DNA of 40,423 nt from positions 1-40,423 of the forward strand of contig JAFGGA010000015.1 of assembly GCA_016930835.1 (NCBI GenBank), given 5' to 3'. This document shows positions 1 through 9,144 of this stretch, piece after piece. The stretch's first letter is position 1. Each line of letters starts with the position of its first letter. The notes under the pieces were generated by a model. That model did no database searches, was not told the DNA's origin, and was given only the letters and a program-made list of their open reading frames with translations. This stretch comes from Deltaproteobacteria bacterium (GTDB lineage Bacteria; Desulfobacterota; DSM-4660; Desulfatiglandales; HGW-15). The position numbers were made by a program, and so were the translations under genes.

Positions 1-210
1 TGGTAAACGCTTATCAACGCACTCGCAAAAGGTCTCGTTTTCGTTTCCCAAATTCATCATATGCAAATACTTAACCGGAAATTAATGGAACAACGGCATC
101 TTATGAATCGTGTTTTAACTGATTTCACCACCGTCGTCGTTTTTTCAGATCGATTACGTGAATGCTATTCGGAGACTGTTCATAAACCTTCAAAAAAAGG
201 AAAATAGAGT
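1..210. other. Left-edge stretch without a recognised gene
   Basis: Nothing convincing is seen here. A short open frame runs from an ATG at 61 to a TAG at 205-207. It encodes 48 residues without recognisable motifs and has no clear ribosome binding site. The AGGAAAATAGAG just before 211 serves as the probable ribosome binding site of the next gene. Confidence 0.5.
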
Positions 211-525
211 ATGAAACTGAATAAAGATTTTTTCATCCCAATGATATGCATCATTTTTTTGATCTTAACGCCTTTGCAAGCCAAAGCAGGCGACTCGCGT
301 TTTACGGTCACCTTTGCGGGCGCAACGGTGATCGGCGGAGTTTATGTATTAATCTCCTGGTCTGTGTCCGATTCCTATAATCACCGGATCTCTTCCATCC
401 GTCATGCCGCCCTGTTGAACTATGATTCAAAGGATTGGTCGATTGGAATGCCGGATATAAAATCCATCCAATTTAACAACACACATATAACGCCGTATGT
501 AGAGGTATTCAAATATCGTTTCTAA
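211..525 (+). CDS. Small secreted hypothetical protein
   Basis: A 104-residue protein that I do not recognise. Its first 26 residues form a signal peptide: Met-Lys start, a hydrophobic core rich in Ile, Leu and Phe, then a small-residue cleavage site at Ala-Lys-Ala before Gly-Asp. It is therefore probably exported. A second weakly hydrophobic stretch (about residues 34-50) could be a membrane segment or a buried strand. The ATG at 211 is preceded by a purine-rich AGGAAAATAGAG, which supports this start. The next gene begins 38 bases downstream on the same strand and encodes a lipoprotein, so the two envelope proteins may be co-transcribed. No function is assigned. Confidence 0.6.
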   Translation: MKLNKDFFIPMICIIFLILTPLQAKAGDSRFTVTFAGATVIGGVYVLISWSVSDSYNHRISSIRHAALLNYDSKDWSIGMPDIKSIQFNNTHITPYVEVFKYRF

Positions 526-563
526 TCGTTTTCCTAAAAAGGGTTGCGCGGAGGATAAAATTT

Positions 564-1907
564 TTGCGTATTATCTGCTCAAAGTCTCGACTTCATGTGT
601 TGGTTAAAGTCTTTTTGGTAGTTAGTGTAATCATTGCGCTTCTAACTGGATGCAGCTATCTGAAGATGACGTATACCAAGGTAAAATTAAAACTGGTGGG
701 CTCCCAAGATCCCAAACCTCAAGATATTAAACAAGCGTTCCCTGCTAAATGCGGTGTTTTAATGGGTGAAGTAACCGATCGTACCAATCGTCATCAATCC
801 ATAATCATCGTCGCCTCCCCAAGCCAAAATGCAAATATCATCGCCGATTACACCGTTCTAGCAAGACCGGGGCCTTACTTGCTTTTTCTCCCCGAAGGTA
901 AATATCGCATCATCGCCTTTAAAGATCTGAACAACAATCAAGTGTGTGAAGAGAATGAATTCGTGGGTCAATTAGACCGCCCACATACGGTTTTCATAGT
1001 GGCCGAGCAAGTCATAGGAGGGCTTGATTTCGAAATCACGGAAAACAAAAATAATCCTTTTGTCTCCTATACGGATCTGAAAATCACCTCTCCGATGACT
1101 GGAGGATTGAACAGCCTCGAACAAGAGGGGTCGATTAACCTGGAGCACATATTCTTCTCCAAAGAATATGGCTCCATGGGACTCTGGAATATCGCATCGT
1201 TCATTAAAAAACTGGGGATCAATATTTTTGGCTTGACGCCGTACGACCCTTCCAAGGTGCCAATCCTTTTCATTCATGGTTCCGGAGGAACACCCAGGGA
1301 TTGGGAGTTCTTTGCCGAAAAAATCGATAATGAAAAATACCAAGCATGGTTTTTTTATTATCCCACAGGGTTACGTCTTCAAACCATTGCGGATCTGCTC
1401 TATGAAAAACTATCGGTCTTACATTCCAGGATTCAATTTGAGGAACTCATTATCACGGCACATAGCCTTGGGGGTCTTATTGCCAGACGATTCATCGACC
1501 GCTATGGCGCAAATAAAAAAGCATTCAACTTGAAACTATTTGTCTCACTGGCCACGCCCTGGGCCGGTGTTGATTCGGCCAAACGGGCTCCGGAAAAAGG
1601 CCTTTTTCAATATCCTCCTGCTTGGCGTGATCTCGCACCTGGCAGTCCATTTATCATGGATCTATTTCAAAAACCCCTCCCCCCCCATTTTGGATTTTAT
1701 CTCCTCTTCGGTTACCAGAGCACGAACATGCTTGTAAACGGGGGAGATGACGGTACGATTGCATTGCAAAGCCTTTTGGATCACCGCGCACAATCAGAGG
1801 CCACCAAATGTATTGGATTTAATGAGAATCACGCAAGCATATTATTTAGTGAAGAGGTGGTAAGATATTATCAGTCTATACTGGAAAGCGTTGACGGCCA
1901 TACCTAA
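564..1907 (+). CDS. Lipoprotein alpha/beta hydrolase (esterase/lipase-like)
   Basis: A 447-residue predicted lipoprotein. A hydrophobic N-terminus ends in a lipobox Leu-Thr-Gly-Cys with Cys30 as the lipidated residue. The N-terminal third (about 55-180) is beta-rich and unassigned. The C-terminal part has alpha/beta-hydrolase marks: an oxyanion-type His238-Gly239 (ILFIHGSGG), a nucleophile elbow AHSLGG with Ser301, acidic candidates Asp395/Asp396 (GGDDG) and a late His423 (NENHAS) that could complete a Ser-Asp-His triad. The family cleaves ester or lipid bonds; the substrate here is unknown. The start is TTG at 564, about 9 bases after a good GGAGG. Gram-negative lipoproteins of this type usually sit in the outer membrane facing the periplasm. 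Hydrolase class is fairly sure; specificity is not. Confidence 0.8.
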   Translation: MRIICSKSRLHVLVKVFLVVSVIIALLTGCSYLKMTYTKVKLKLVGSQDPKPQDIKQAFPAKCGVLMGEVTDRTNRHQSIIIVASPSQNANIIADYTVLARPGPYLLFLPEGKYRIIAFKDLNNNQVCEENEFVGQLDRPHTVFIVAEQVIGGLDFEITENKNNPFVSYTDLKITSPMTGGLNSLEQEGSINLEHIFFSKEYGSMGLWNIASFIKKLGINIFGLTPYDPSKVPILFIHGSGGTPRDWEFFAEKIDNEKYQAWFFYYPTGLRLQTIADLLYEKLSVLHSRIQFEELIITAHSLGGLIARRFIDRYGANKKAFNLKLFVSLATPWAGVDSAKRAPEKGLFQYPPAWRDLAPGSPFIMDLFQKPLPPHFGFYLLFGYQSTNMLVNGGDDGTIALQSLLDHRAQSEATKCIGFNENHASILFSEEVVRYYQSILESVDGHT

Positions 1908-2510
1908 GACCGCCCCGGATCGTCCCTGTTTTGAGATATATCGTGAAACCGAAGAAGAGATGAGGGCCGGTAAATTTGTTGTGGATCTTTGTGATCGGGT
2001 CAAACCGCTATAATCTGATTACACAATATGGCTGAGATTAAACCTTGTTTAACCATCAGATGTCCCTCTTTCCTACCTGTCTATGGAAAGGGGGATCATC
2101 TCTTTCATCCTATGTGAAATATTGATATCACTACATTGCTCGTCGGAGAAAAACCAAACAAAAATAATTTTTTCATTCTGATTTTTCTTGACTTCAAAAC
2201 TATTTTTTCGTTTTATGGGCGGAACAATCTTTCCTAACCATATAACCTTAAACAAGTGGTTGACCTATGAAACAATTGTTTAAGACAAACAATCCCGCCT
2301 TTAGACTGAAAGATGTCTATTATTTTCAAAATCCCGGCTTCTCTCCCGCGAATCACTTGCTTTTCATTACTTGATGCCGCAACGACTCGGATTTTTGAAA
2401 TATATTGATATCTGCCTAAGACCCTCTTCTACCGGTTGGCCTGCTTATTTTTCTGAAGTCACATTACATCCCATTCAAAAGCTTTTTTAATATCATGCAA
2501 GGATGAGTCT
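1908..2510. other. 600-base gap with a possible coding remnant
   Basis: No complete gene is seen. A readable frame from about 1891 to a TAA at 2011-2013 encodes a charged tail (FEIYRETEEEMRAGKF, then VVDLCDRVKPL) that looks more like protein than noise. It has no start of its own and overlaps the hydrolase end in another frame, so it may be the leftover 3' end of a lost gene. A strong hairpin follows at 2064-2094. The rest is AT-rich with no recognisable signals apart from the AAGGATGAG before the ATG at 2511. Confidence 0.35.
2064..2094 (+). terminator. Hairpin, possible transcription terminator
   Basis: CCCTCTTTCC at 2064-2073 pairs over all ten positions (one G-U) with GGAAAGGGGG at 2085-2094 around an 11-base loop. 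No clean T-run follows, only ATCATCTCTTTC, so it could be a weak terminator for the upstream lipoprotein operon or simply a palindromic repeat. Confidence 0.35.
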
Positions 2511-4364
2511 ATGTCTTATCAAATAAATTCCAAAAGATTGGAGCAAAGATTTGAGAATCTGGGGCCCGGCGACCATCTATGCCATTTTTACGACACCGAA
2601 GAAGAACATCGCGTTGTATTCGAACCATTTATACGGCTTGGCCTGGAACGTGAGGAAAAGGTCATGTACGTCACAGATAACCATACAGAGGAAGATATAC
2701 TAAACCGCCTTGAAAAAGATGGCGTGGATATCAAAGTTTACCAAGAAAAAGGTCAACTGGTCACTATAAAGGCGGATGATTTATATACAAAAGACGGTTT
2801 TTTTAGTCCTTTTGGAATGATCCAGCTACTTCAGGCCGAAACATTACGAGCATTGGATGAGGGATATTCAGCATTGAGGATAACCGGGGAGGCGACATGG
2901 TCCCTTAAAGGGGTGCCCGGATCTCAACGCCTGATCGAATATGAAGAGGAACTAAATCATTTTTTCCCGGGTAGCAAATGCCTGGCCATTTGCCAATACC
3001 CCAAAAATCGGTTTAAACCCAGAGTACTCATGGACGTCATGGCCGCGCATCCGATTGTCATTATTGGAACGGAGATCTTCAATAACTTCTATTACGAGTC
3101 TCCGGGGTATCTTCAGGGTCGAGTCTCCGATGATGTTAAATTAAATACTTGTTTGAATAATCTTCTGCAGTGGGGACGAACAGAAGAAAAAATAAAGAAA
3201 ATAGAGGCCGAATCCCACCAAGCCCAAAAAATGGAGGCCGTTAGAACCCTCGCGGGCGGGATTGCGCATGATTTTAATAACTTGCTTATGGGGATCCAAG
3301 GACGCGCCTCTTTGATGATGCTTAACACGGATGCGCACCATCCAAACTTCGAACACCTCAAAGGGATCGAGGAATGCGTCATGCGCGCAGCGGAGCTTGC
3401 GGGACAACTCCTGGATTTTTCGAAAATCGAATTTCGTCATGAACAGATAACCGATCTCAATATCATCATGAAAAGGATGAATCGGGTATTTGAATATGCT
3501 GAAAAACATGTTGTCCTACATGAAATGCTGGAAGAAAAACTGTGGCCGGTCAAGGTAGACCAGCCTCAAATTGAACAGGTCATTTCCAATATCTACACCA
3601 ATGCCGCACAGGCCATGTCGGGAAAAGGTAACCTGGACATTCGAACGGAAAATGTTGTTTTAAATAGATATGACGCCATGTCAATCGGTGTGGAAATGGG
3701 TGAATTCGTCAAAATTTCCATAGCTGATACCGGTATCGGCATGGATGAAAAGATCCTGCAAAGGATATTTGAACCATTCTTTTCCACCAAAAAAGTCGGC
3801 AGGGGAATCGGGTTGGGACTTGCGTCAGCATACAGCATCATCCGAGGACATCATGGCGCCATCAAGGTCTTTAGTAAAAAGGGGAAAGGATCCAAGTTTG
3901 ATATCTATCTCCCGGCAATAAATACGGAGATCAAGGACGAATTCGGGTTGACTGATGAGATATTGAGGGGTTCGGAAACGATTCTTCTGGTGGATGATGA
4001 AGGCATGATCATCCATGTCGGTAAGGAGATAATAGAAAGGATGGGATATAGGATATTGACGGCTAATAGCGGGAAAGAGGCCCTGGAAATATATGAGATG
4101 AATCATGATCGAATAGATCTGGTCATACTGGATATGGTCATGCCGGAAATGGGAGGGGGCGAGGTCTATGATAGGATGAAATCAATCAACCCCCATGTAC
4201 AGGTCCTTTTATCCAGCGGATACAGCATTGAAGGAGAAGCGCAGGAAATACTAAAAAGAGGGTGTAATGGTTTTATCCAGAAGCCTTTCGGAATGGAACA
4301 ACTATCTCAGAAGATTCGGGGTATCTTGGATAAAAAAATTTCATGTAAATTTCCATGTCAATGA
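2511..4364 (+). CDS. Hybrid histidine kinase with MEDS sensor domain
   Basis: A 617-residue cytoplasmic signalling protein with no transmembrane segment. Residues about 15-180 match the MEDS domain (GDHLCHFYDTEEEH near the start), a sensor type known from DcmR-like regulators of methylotrophs and methanogens. A linker leads to the histidine-kinase core with phospho-acceptor His253 in GGIAHDFNN, followed by an ATPase domain with an N box (NIYTNAAQAM), G1 box (ADTGIGMDE) and a GIGLGLAS G2-type box. A C-terminal receiver domain has acidic residues in LLVDDEG, phosphorylatable Asp541 in VILDMVMPE and Lys in QKPFG. It probably relays phosphate internally, with no output domain of its own. The ATG at 2511 follows AAGGATGAG. 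It sits just upstream of hdr operon A, so a link to C1 metabolism is possible but unproven. Confidence 0.88.
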   Translation: MSYQINSKRLEQRFENLGPGDHLCHFYDTEEEHRVVFEPFIRLGLEREEKVMYVTDNHTEEDILNRLEKDGVDIKVYQEKGQLVTIKADDLYTKDGFFSPFGMIQLLQAETLRALDEGYSALRITGEATWSLKGVPGSQRLIEYEEELNHFFPGSKCLAICQYPKNRFKPRVLMDVMAAHPIVIIGTEIFNNFYYESPGYLQGRVSDDVKLNTCLNNLLQWGRTEEKIKKIEAESHQAQKMEAVRTLAGGIAHDFNNLLMGIQGRASLMMLNTDAHHPNFEHLKGIEECVMRAAELAGQLLDFSKIEFRHEQITDLNIIMKRMNRVFEYAEKHVVLHEMLEEKLWPVKVDQPQIEQVISNIYTNAAQAMSGKGNLDIRTENVVLNRYDAMSIGVEMGEFVKISIADTGIGMDEKILQRIFEPFFSTKKVGRGIGLGLASAYSIIRGHHGAIKVFSKKGKGSKFDIYLPAINTEIKDEFGLTDEILRGSETILLVDDEGMIIHVGKEIIERMGYRILTANSGKEALEIYEMNHDRIDLVILDMVMPEMGGGEVYDRMKSINPHVQVLLSSGYSIEGEAQEILKRGCNGFIQKPFGMEQLSQKIRGILDKKISCKFPCQ

Positions 4365-4415
4365 AATTCATTTCTCCCTCCCTTCTTATGGAATATGCTT
4401 ATCTTTTTATCATCT

Positions 4416-4445
4416 TTGCCTTGACTTTTAATCACCGAATATAAT
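4416..4445 (+). promoter_or_regulatory. Candidate sigma-70 promoter for hdr operon A
   Basis: A -35-like TTGCCT (4416-4421) and a perfect -10 TATAAT (4440-4445) are separated by 18 bases. They lie about 140 bases upstream of the hdrA start at 4587, implying a long leader. No sigma-54 type -24/-12 pair was seen by eye in this gap. Confidence 0.35.
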
Positions 4446-4586
4446 AAAAAATCTAAACTTTATCATTTATGAATAAAAACGTATGGTATGGATATGAGGG
4501 CGGATCATGTATACAACTTAAGCTGGGGTTATAATACTTGAGACTTTTTGATTGTGTTCAAACAATTGGAAGAGGGATAAGGGATC

Positions 4587-7500
4587 ATGTCAAATGAAAG
4601 CGAAAACAAAGTAACCGGTTCCGTAATGGTCGTTGGTTCCGGCATCGCGGGTATCCAAGCCTCTTTGGATCTGGCCAATTCAGGTTATCTGGTCTATTTG
4701 GTGGAGAAGAAAACAGCCATAGGCGGGGTGATGGCTCAATTGGATAAGACCTTCCCCACTAATGACTGTTCCATGTGCATCATCTCGCCCAAATTGGTGG
4801 AATGCGGAAGACATCTCAATATTGATCTCCTGACCATGACGGAGATCAAGGAGGTCACCGGTGAAGCGGGTCACTTTCAAGTCAAGGTCTTGGAGAAACC
4901 CCGTTATGTGGATATATCGAAATGTACGGCGTGTGGCGAATGCGCGAAAGTTTGTCCCATTGACGTCCCCAACCTGTTTGACGAAGGACTTCGAGACCGG
5001 AAGGCGGCCTATAAACTCTATCCTCAAGCCATGCCCAGTGCTTTCTCCATCGAAAAAAGAGGAACGGCCCCTTGTAAAGCCACCTGCCCCGCCCATGTCA
5101 GCATTCAGGGGTATATCGCCCTCATCAATCAAGGGAAATACAGGGAGGCCTTGGAATTATTCAAAACATCCCACCCCTTCCCCGCCATATGCGGGCGCGT
5201 ATGTCACCACCCTTGTGAAGGGATCTGCACCCGTGGGGATGTGGAAGAACCCATTGCCATTCAATACCTTCACCGTTTTATCGCGGATGTGGACCTGAAG
5301 AGTAAGAACCCCTACGTTCCTGATGTAACCGAAAACCGGGATGAAAAAATTGCCATTATCGGAGCAGGTCCCGCAGGACTTGCGGCCGCCTATTTTCTAC
5401 GATTACAGGGTTATCAACCGACGGTCTTTGAGAAACTGCCTGTGGCCGGAGGCATGATGGCCGTGGGTATTCCAGCATACCGGCTCCCCCGCGACCTATT
5501 AGCGGCCGAAATCAAGATTATCCAGGATATGGGCGTTGAGATCAAAACGGGCATCACCTTCGGGAAAGATATTACATTGGAGTCATTGGAAAAAGACGGA
5601 TTTCAAGCCGCTTTTATCGCCACGGGGCTTCACCTGAGCCGTCGATTAAATGTGGAAGGGGAAGACCTCCCCGGTGTCTTGAAAGGCGTAGATTTTCTAC
5701 GCGATGCAGCCCTCGGCAATAAGGTCGATGTGGGAAAGAAGACCATCGTGATCGGTGGTGGAAACGTAGCCATAGATGTGGCCTTAACCGCCAAACGCAC
5801 CGGCGCTCAAGAAGTCACACTGGTCTGTCTAGAAAAACGTGAAGAGATGCCGGCCTGGGACTATGAGATCGAAGAGGCCCTTGAAGAAGGTGTCACCATT
5901 GTGAACAGTCTAGGGCCTAACCGATTTCTTGAACAGAGCGGCAGGCTTTCCGGTATTGAATTCAAATGTTGCACGGCGGTCTTTGACGACAATGGTGCTT
6001 TCAATCCTCAATACGATACCTCAAATTTGACCGACATGAAAGCTGAAACCATTATTGTGGCCATCGGGCAGGCTGCGGATCTTTCATTCGCGGATAAAAA
6101 CGGCGTGGCGGTGACCAGGAGGGGTGGCCTGGAAGCGGATCCCATCACTCTCGAAACGCCCATCAAGGGCGTTTTTGCGGGCGGCGATGTCTTTTATGGC
6201 CCTAAATCGGTTGTTGAGGCCGTGGAATGTGGGAAAGAGGCAGCCGAAAGTATCCATCGATATCTAAACAATATGGATCTAAAACAAGGCAGGAAAAAAG
6301 ATTGGTCTTATGAAAAGCCTGATATCCAAGGTGAACCCCGAAAAGCACGGATCTCCATGCAAACCCTGTCGGTAGAAGACCGGATCGGGAACTTTAATGA
6401 AATCGCCCTGGGCTTTACGGAAGACGAGGCCAGGGAGGAAGCCCAGCGCTGTCTGAAGTGCGGTATCTGCTCGGAGTGTTACCAATGCGTGGGCGCATGT
6501 TTGGCCGGCGCCGTGGATCACAATATGACGCCCACGGAACGAACCCTTGAGGTGGGCGCCATTATCCTTGCTCCGGGCTTTACCCCTTTTGATCCCAGCC
6601 GATTCACATCCTACAATTACGCCAACCATCCCAATGTCGTCACCAGCATGGAATTTGAGCGGATCCTTTCAGCTTCTGGCCCTTACGAAGGTCATTTGAT
6701 CAGGCCTTCGGACCACAAAGAACCCAAAAAAATCGCATGGCTACAATGTGTGGGATCACGGGACATCAATCGCTGTGATCATGCTTATTGCTCGGCCGTG
6801 TGCTGCATGTATGCCATCAAAGAGGCGGTTATTGCCAAAGAACATAGCAAGATTCCATTGGATACGAGCATCTTCTATATGGACATGCGCACGTATGGGA
6901 AGGATTTTGAGGAGTACTATGTCAGGGCGGAGGAGGAAAGAGGTGTTCGGTTTGTACGATCCAGGATACATACCGTCGATCCTATTGAAAACGATGATCT
7001 TTCCATAACCTATGCGGATGAGTCCGGTAAAACCCACACGGAAACCTTCGATATGGTGGTTCTCTCCATCGGTCTGGCCCCCAATCCCGATATCGTCCAA
7101 TTGGCTGAAACCCTTGGCGTCGAACTTAATAAGCATTCATACGCCCAGACCAACAGCTTTACCCCGGTCAGCACCAACCGTGATGGAATCTTCCTGTGCG
7201 GTGTATTTCAAGGTCCGAAAGACATCCCGCAATCGGTCATGGAGGCATCCGCCGCAGCCGCCGCATCCGGCGAGATCCTGGCCGATGTCCGGGATACCCT
7301 GACCCGCACCAAGGAGCTTCCGCAGGAGATTGACTTTTCCGGCCAAGAACCCCGCGTGGGGGTGTTTGTCTGCAATTGTGGCATCAATATCGGCGGGGTG
7401 GCGGATGTCCCTGCCGTCCGTGAATATGCGAAGACCCTTCCCAATGTGATTCATGTGGAGGACAACCTGTTTACTTGTTCGCAGGATACACAGGATAAGA

Positions 7501-9026
7501 TGAAAGAAGTGATCCAAGAGTTGGGCATCAACCGGGTTGTGGTGGCATCATGCTCTCCCCGGACACACGAACCCCTATTTCAGGAAACCATTCGAGAGGC
7601 GGGGCTGAACAAGTATCTCTTTGAAATGGCCAATATTCGGGATCAAGATACCTGGGTTCACATGAACGATCCGGAAAAGGCCACGGAAAAGGCCAAGGAT
7701 CTGGTGCGTATGGCCGTTGCCAAAGCCGCTCTCATCGAACCCTTACAACAGGTACCACTGACGGTTAAAGGGTCCATACTGGTCATCGGCGGTGGCGTAG
7801 CCGGTATGGAGGCCGCAATGTGCGCCGCTCAACAGGGACTACAGGTCTATTTGGTGGAAAAAACCGACCAATTGGGTGGAACGGCCCTCAAGCTTCGATC
7901 CACATGGAAAGGTGAGGACGTATCCGATTACGTCCAAAGTCTGATTCGACGTGTTCAGACGCACGAATCAATACGGATCTTTATGGAGACGACCATTCAA
8001 CAGACGGCCGGCATCATCGGTAATTTTACAACCACCCTGACCCCAATTAACGGAAATAACGAGTTAACCGTTATTGAACACGGTGCCACGATTTTCGCAA
8101 CCGGCGGCCATGAATACAGACCAAAAGAATACCTATATGGGCAAAATCTGAACGTCTTGACTCATTTGGACCTGGACCAGGCCGTGCTATCAGCGGATGA
8201 GCGTATCAGCTCGGCCAAAACAACCGCATTCATCCAGTGTGTCGGATCCAGGATCCCGGAACGTCCCTATTGCAGCAAGATATGCTGTACCCACAGTCTG
8301 GAAAGCGCCCTCACCCTGAAAGAAATCAACCCTGATATGGATATCTATATCCTTTATAGAGATCTTCGATCCTATGGGTTTCGTGAGGATCTTTATAAAG
8401 AAGCAAGAGAAAAAGGCGTCATTTTTATCCGATACACCCCGGATAAACCCCCGGATGTACGCTCGGAAGACGGACAATCACTCTTGCTGATCGTAAGAGA
8501 CCCCATCTTGGATCGTGACATCAAGATTTCCCCGGACCTATTGATCCTTGCGTCGGCCATCTTGCCAAACGAAAACAAAGAATTATACGAATTATTCAAG
8601 ATTCCTACCAATAGTGAAGGTTTTCTTATTGAGGCCCATATGAAATTGCGGCCGGTGGATTTTTCTTCAGAAGGGCTGTTTATGGCCGGTCTGGCCCACT
8701 ACCCGAAACCCTTGGATGAAAGTATCGCACAGGCAAAGGCGGCAGTGGCCAGGGCCATGACCATTCTGAGCAGAAAGACCATTATGGTGGGTGGTGTGGT
8801 GGCAACCGTCAATCCCGACCGCTGTGCGGCATGTTTGACCTGTGTTCGTACATGTCCATATAACGCCCCGCATATTGGTGAAGAAGGTTATGCCATCATT
8901 GATCCGGCCGAATGCAGAGGATGCGGGGCCTGTGTGGCGGAATGTCCCGGGAAAGCCATTACATTGCAACACTTTACCGATGAACAAATTCTCGCGAAGA
9001 CCGATGCCCTTTTTCAGGCAGGGTAG
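4587..9026 (+). CDS. hdrA: Giant HdrA-type electron-transfer flavoprotein with NAD(P)H module (Cys version)
   Basis: A 1,479-residue iron-sulfur flavoprotein of the heterodisulfide-reductase A family. Order of parts: an N-terminal HdrA FAD motif (GSGIAG, 17-22); the family CSMC motif with Cys61 and Cys64; a ferredoxin-like [12 protein letters not shown] (Cys113-123); an inserted GltD/NfnB-like module of roughly 155-575 with its own FAD site (IGAGPAGLAA, about 255) and NAD(P)H site ([10 protein letters not shown], about 388); an HdrA cysteine cluster CLKCGICSECYQC near 622; a second HdrA half starting near 920 with another FAD motif (GGGVAGMEAA, about 1065); and a C-terminal two-cluster ferredoxin (1412-1458). 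The likely role is flavin-based electron transfer or bifurcation between NAD(P)H, ferredoxin and the MvhD-MetVF partners encoded next. GAGGGATAAGG precedes the ATG. No hdrB or hdrC is nearby. Large HdrA fusions with such inserts (HdrL-like) are known in sulfate reducers. Confidence 0.92.
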   Translation: MSNESENKVTGSVMVVGSGIAGIQASLDLANSGYLVYLVEKKTAIGGVMAQLDKTFPTNDCSMCIISPKLVECGRHLNIDLLTMTEIKEVTGEAGHFQVKVLEKPRYVDISKCTACGECAKVCPIDVPNLFDEGLRDRKAAYKLYPQAMPSAFSIEKRGTAPCKATCPAHVSIQGYIALINQGKYREALELFKTSHPFPAICGRVCHHPCEGICTRGDVEEPIAIQYLHRFIADVDLKSKNPYVPDVTENRDEKIAIIGAGPAGLAAAYFLRLQGYQPTVFEKLPVAGGMMAVGIPAYRLPRDLLAAEIKIIQDMGVEIKTGITFGKDITLESLEKDGFQAAFIATGLHLSRRLNVEGEDLPGVLKGVDFLRDAALGNKVDVGKKTIVIGGGNVAIDVALTAKRTGAQEVTLVCLEKREEMPAWDYEIEEALEEGVTIVNSLGPNRFLEQSGRLSGIEFKCCTAVFDDNGAFNPQYDTSNLTDMKAETIIVAIGQAADLSFADKNGVAVTRRGGLEADPITLETPIKGVFAGGDVFYGPKSVVEAVECGKEAAESIHRYLNNMDLKQGRKKDWSYEKPDIQGEPRKARISMQTLSVEDRIGNFNEIALGFTEDEAREEAQRCLKCGICSECYQCVGACLAGAVDHNMTPTERTLEVGAIILAPGFTPFDPSRFTSYNYANHPNVVTSMEFERILSASGPYEGHLIRPSDHKEPKKIAWLQCVGSRDINRCDHAYCSAVCCMYAIKEAVIAKEHSKIPLDTSIFYMDMRTYGKDFEEYYVRAEEERGVRFVRSRIHTVDPIENDDLSITYADESGKTHTETFDMVVLSIGLAPNPDIVQLAETLGVELNKHSYAQTNSFTPVSTNRDGIFLCGVFQGPKDIPQSVMEASAAAAASGEILADVRDTLTRTKELPQEIDFSGQEPRVGVFVCNCGINIGGVADVPAVREYAKTLPNVIHVEDNLFTCSQDTQDKMKEVIQELGINRVVVASCSPRTHEPLFQETIREAGLNKYLFEMANIRDQDTWVHMNDPEKATEKAKDLVRMAVAKAALIEPLQQVPLTVKGSILVIGGGVAGMEAAMCAAQQGLQVYLVEKTDQLGGTALKLRSTWKGEDVSDYVQSLIRRVQTHESIRIFMETTIQQTAGIIGNFTTTLTPINGNNELTVIEHGATIFATGGHEYRPKEYLYGQNLNVLTHLDLDQAVLSADERISSAKTTAFIQCVGSRIPERPYCSKICCTHSLESALTLKEINPDMDIYILYRDLRSYGFREDLYKEAREKGVIFIRYTPDKPPDVRSEDGQSLLLIVRDPILDRDIKISPDLLILASAILPNENKELYELFKIPTNSEGFLIEAHMKLRPVDFSSEGLFMAGLAHYPKPLDESIAQAKAAVARAMTILSRKTIMVGGVVATVNPDRCAACLTCVRTCPYNAPHIGEEGYAIIDPAECRGCGACVAECPGKAITLQHFTDEQILAKTDALFQAG

Positions 9027-9144
9027 CAATGGATGGAGCTGCCAGAATTCAGCGGTCAGGTGGAGTGAAAGGCTATTTGTTAAACCAATCATGCCCATTC
9101 TGGTACGAAGTAATGGGTGTTAGGCCACTTTGAAAGGAGCTACC

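Noticed and set aside
61-207. 48-residue ORF just before the first gene
   Set aside because: No ribosome binding site, no motif and no clear protein character.
2073-2255. 60-residue minus-strand ORF in the gap before the MEDS kinase
   Set aside because: Low-complexity Lys/Ile composition, overlaps a hairpin, no ribosome binding site seen.
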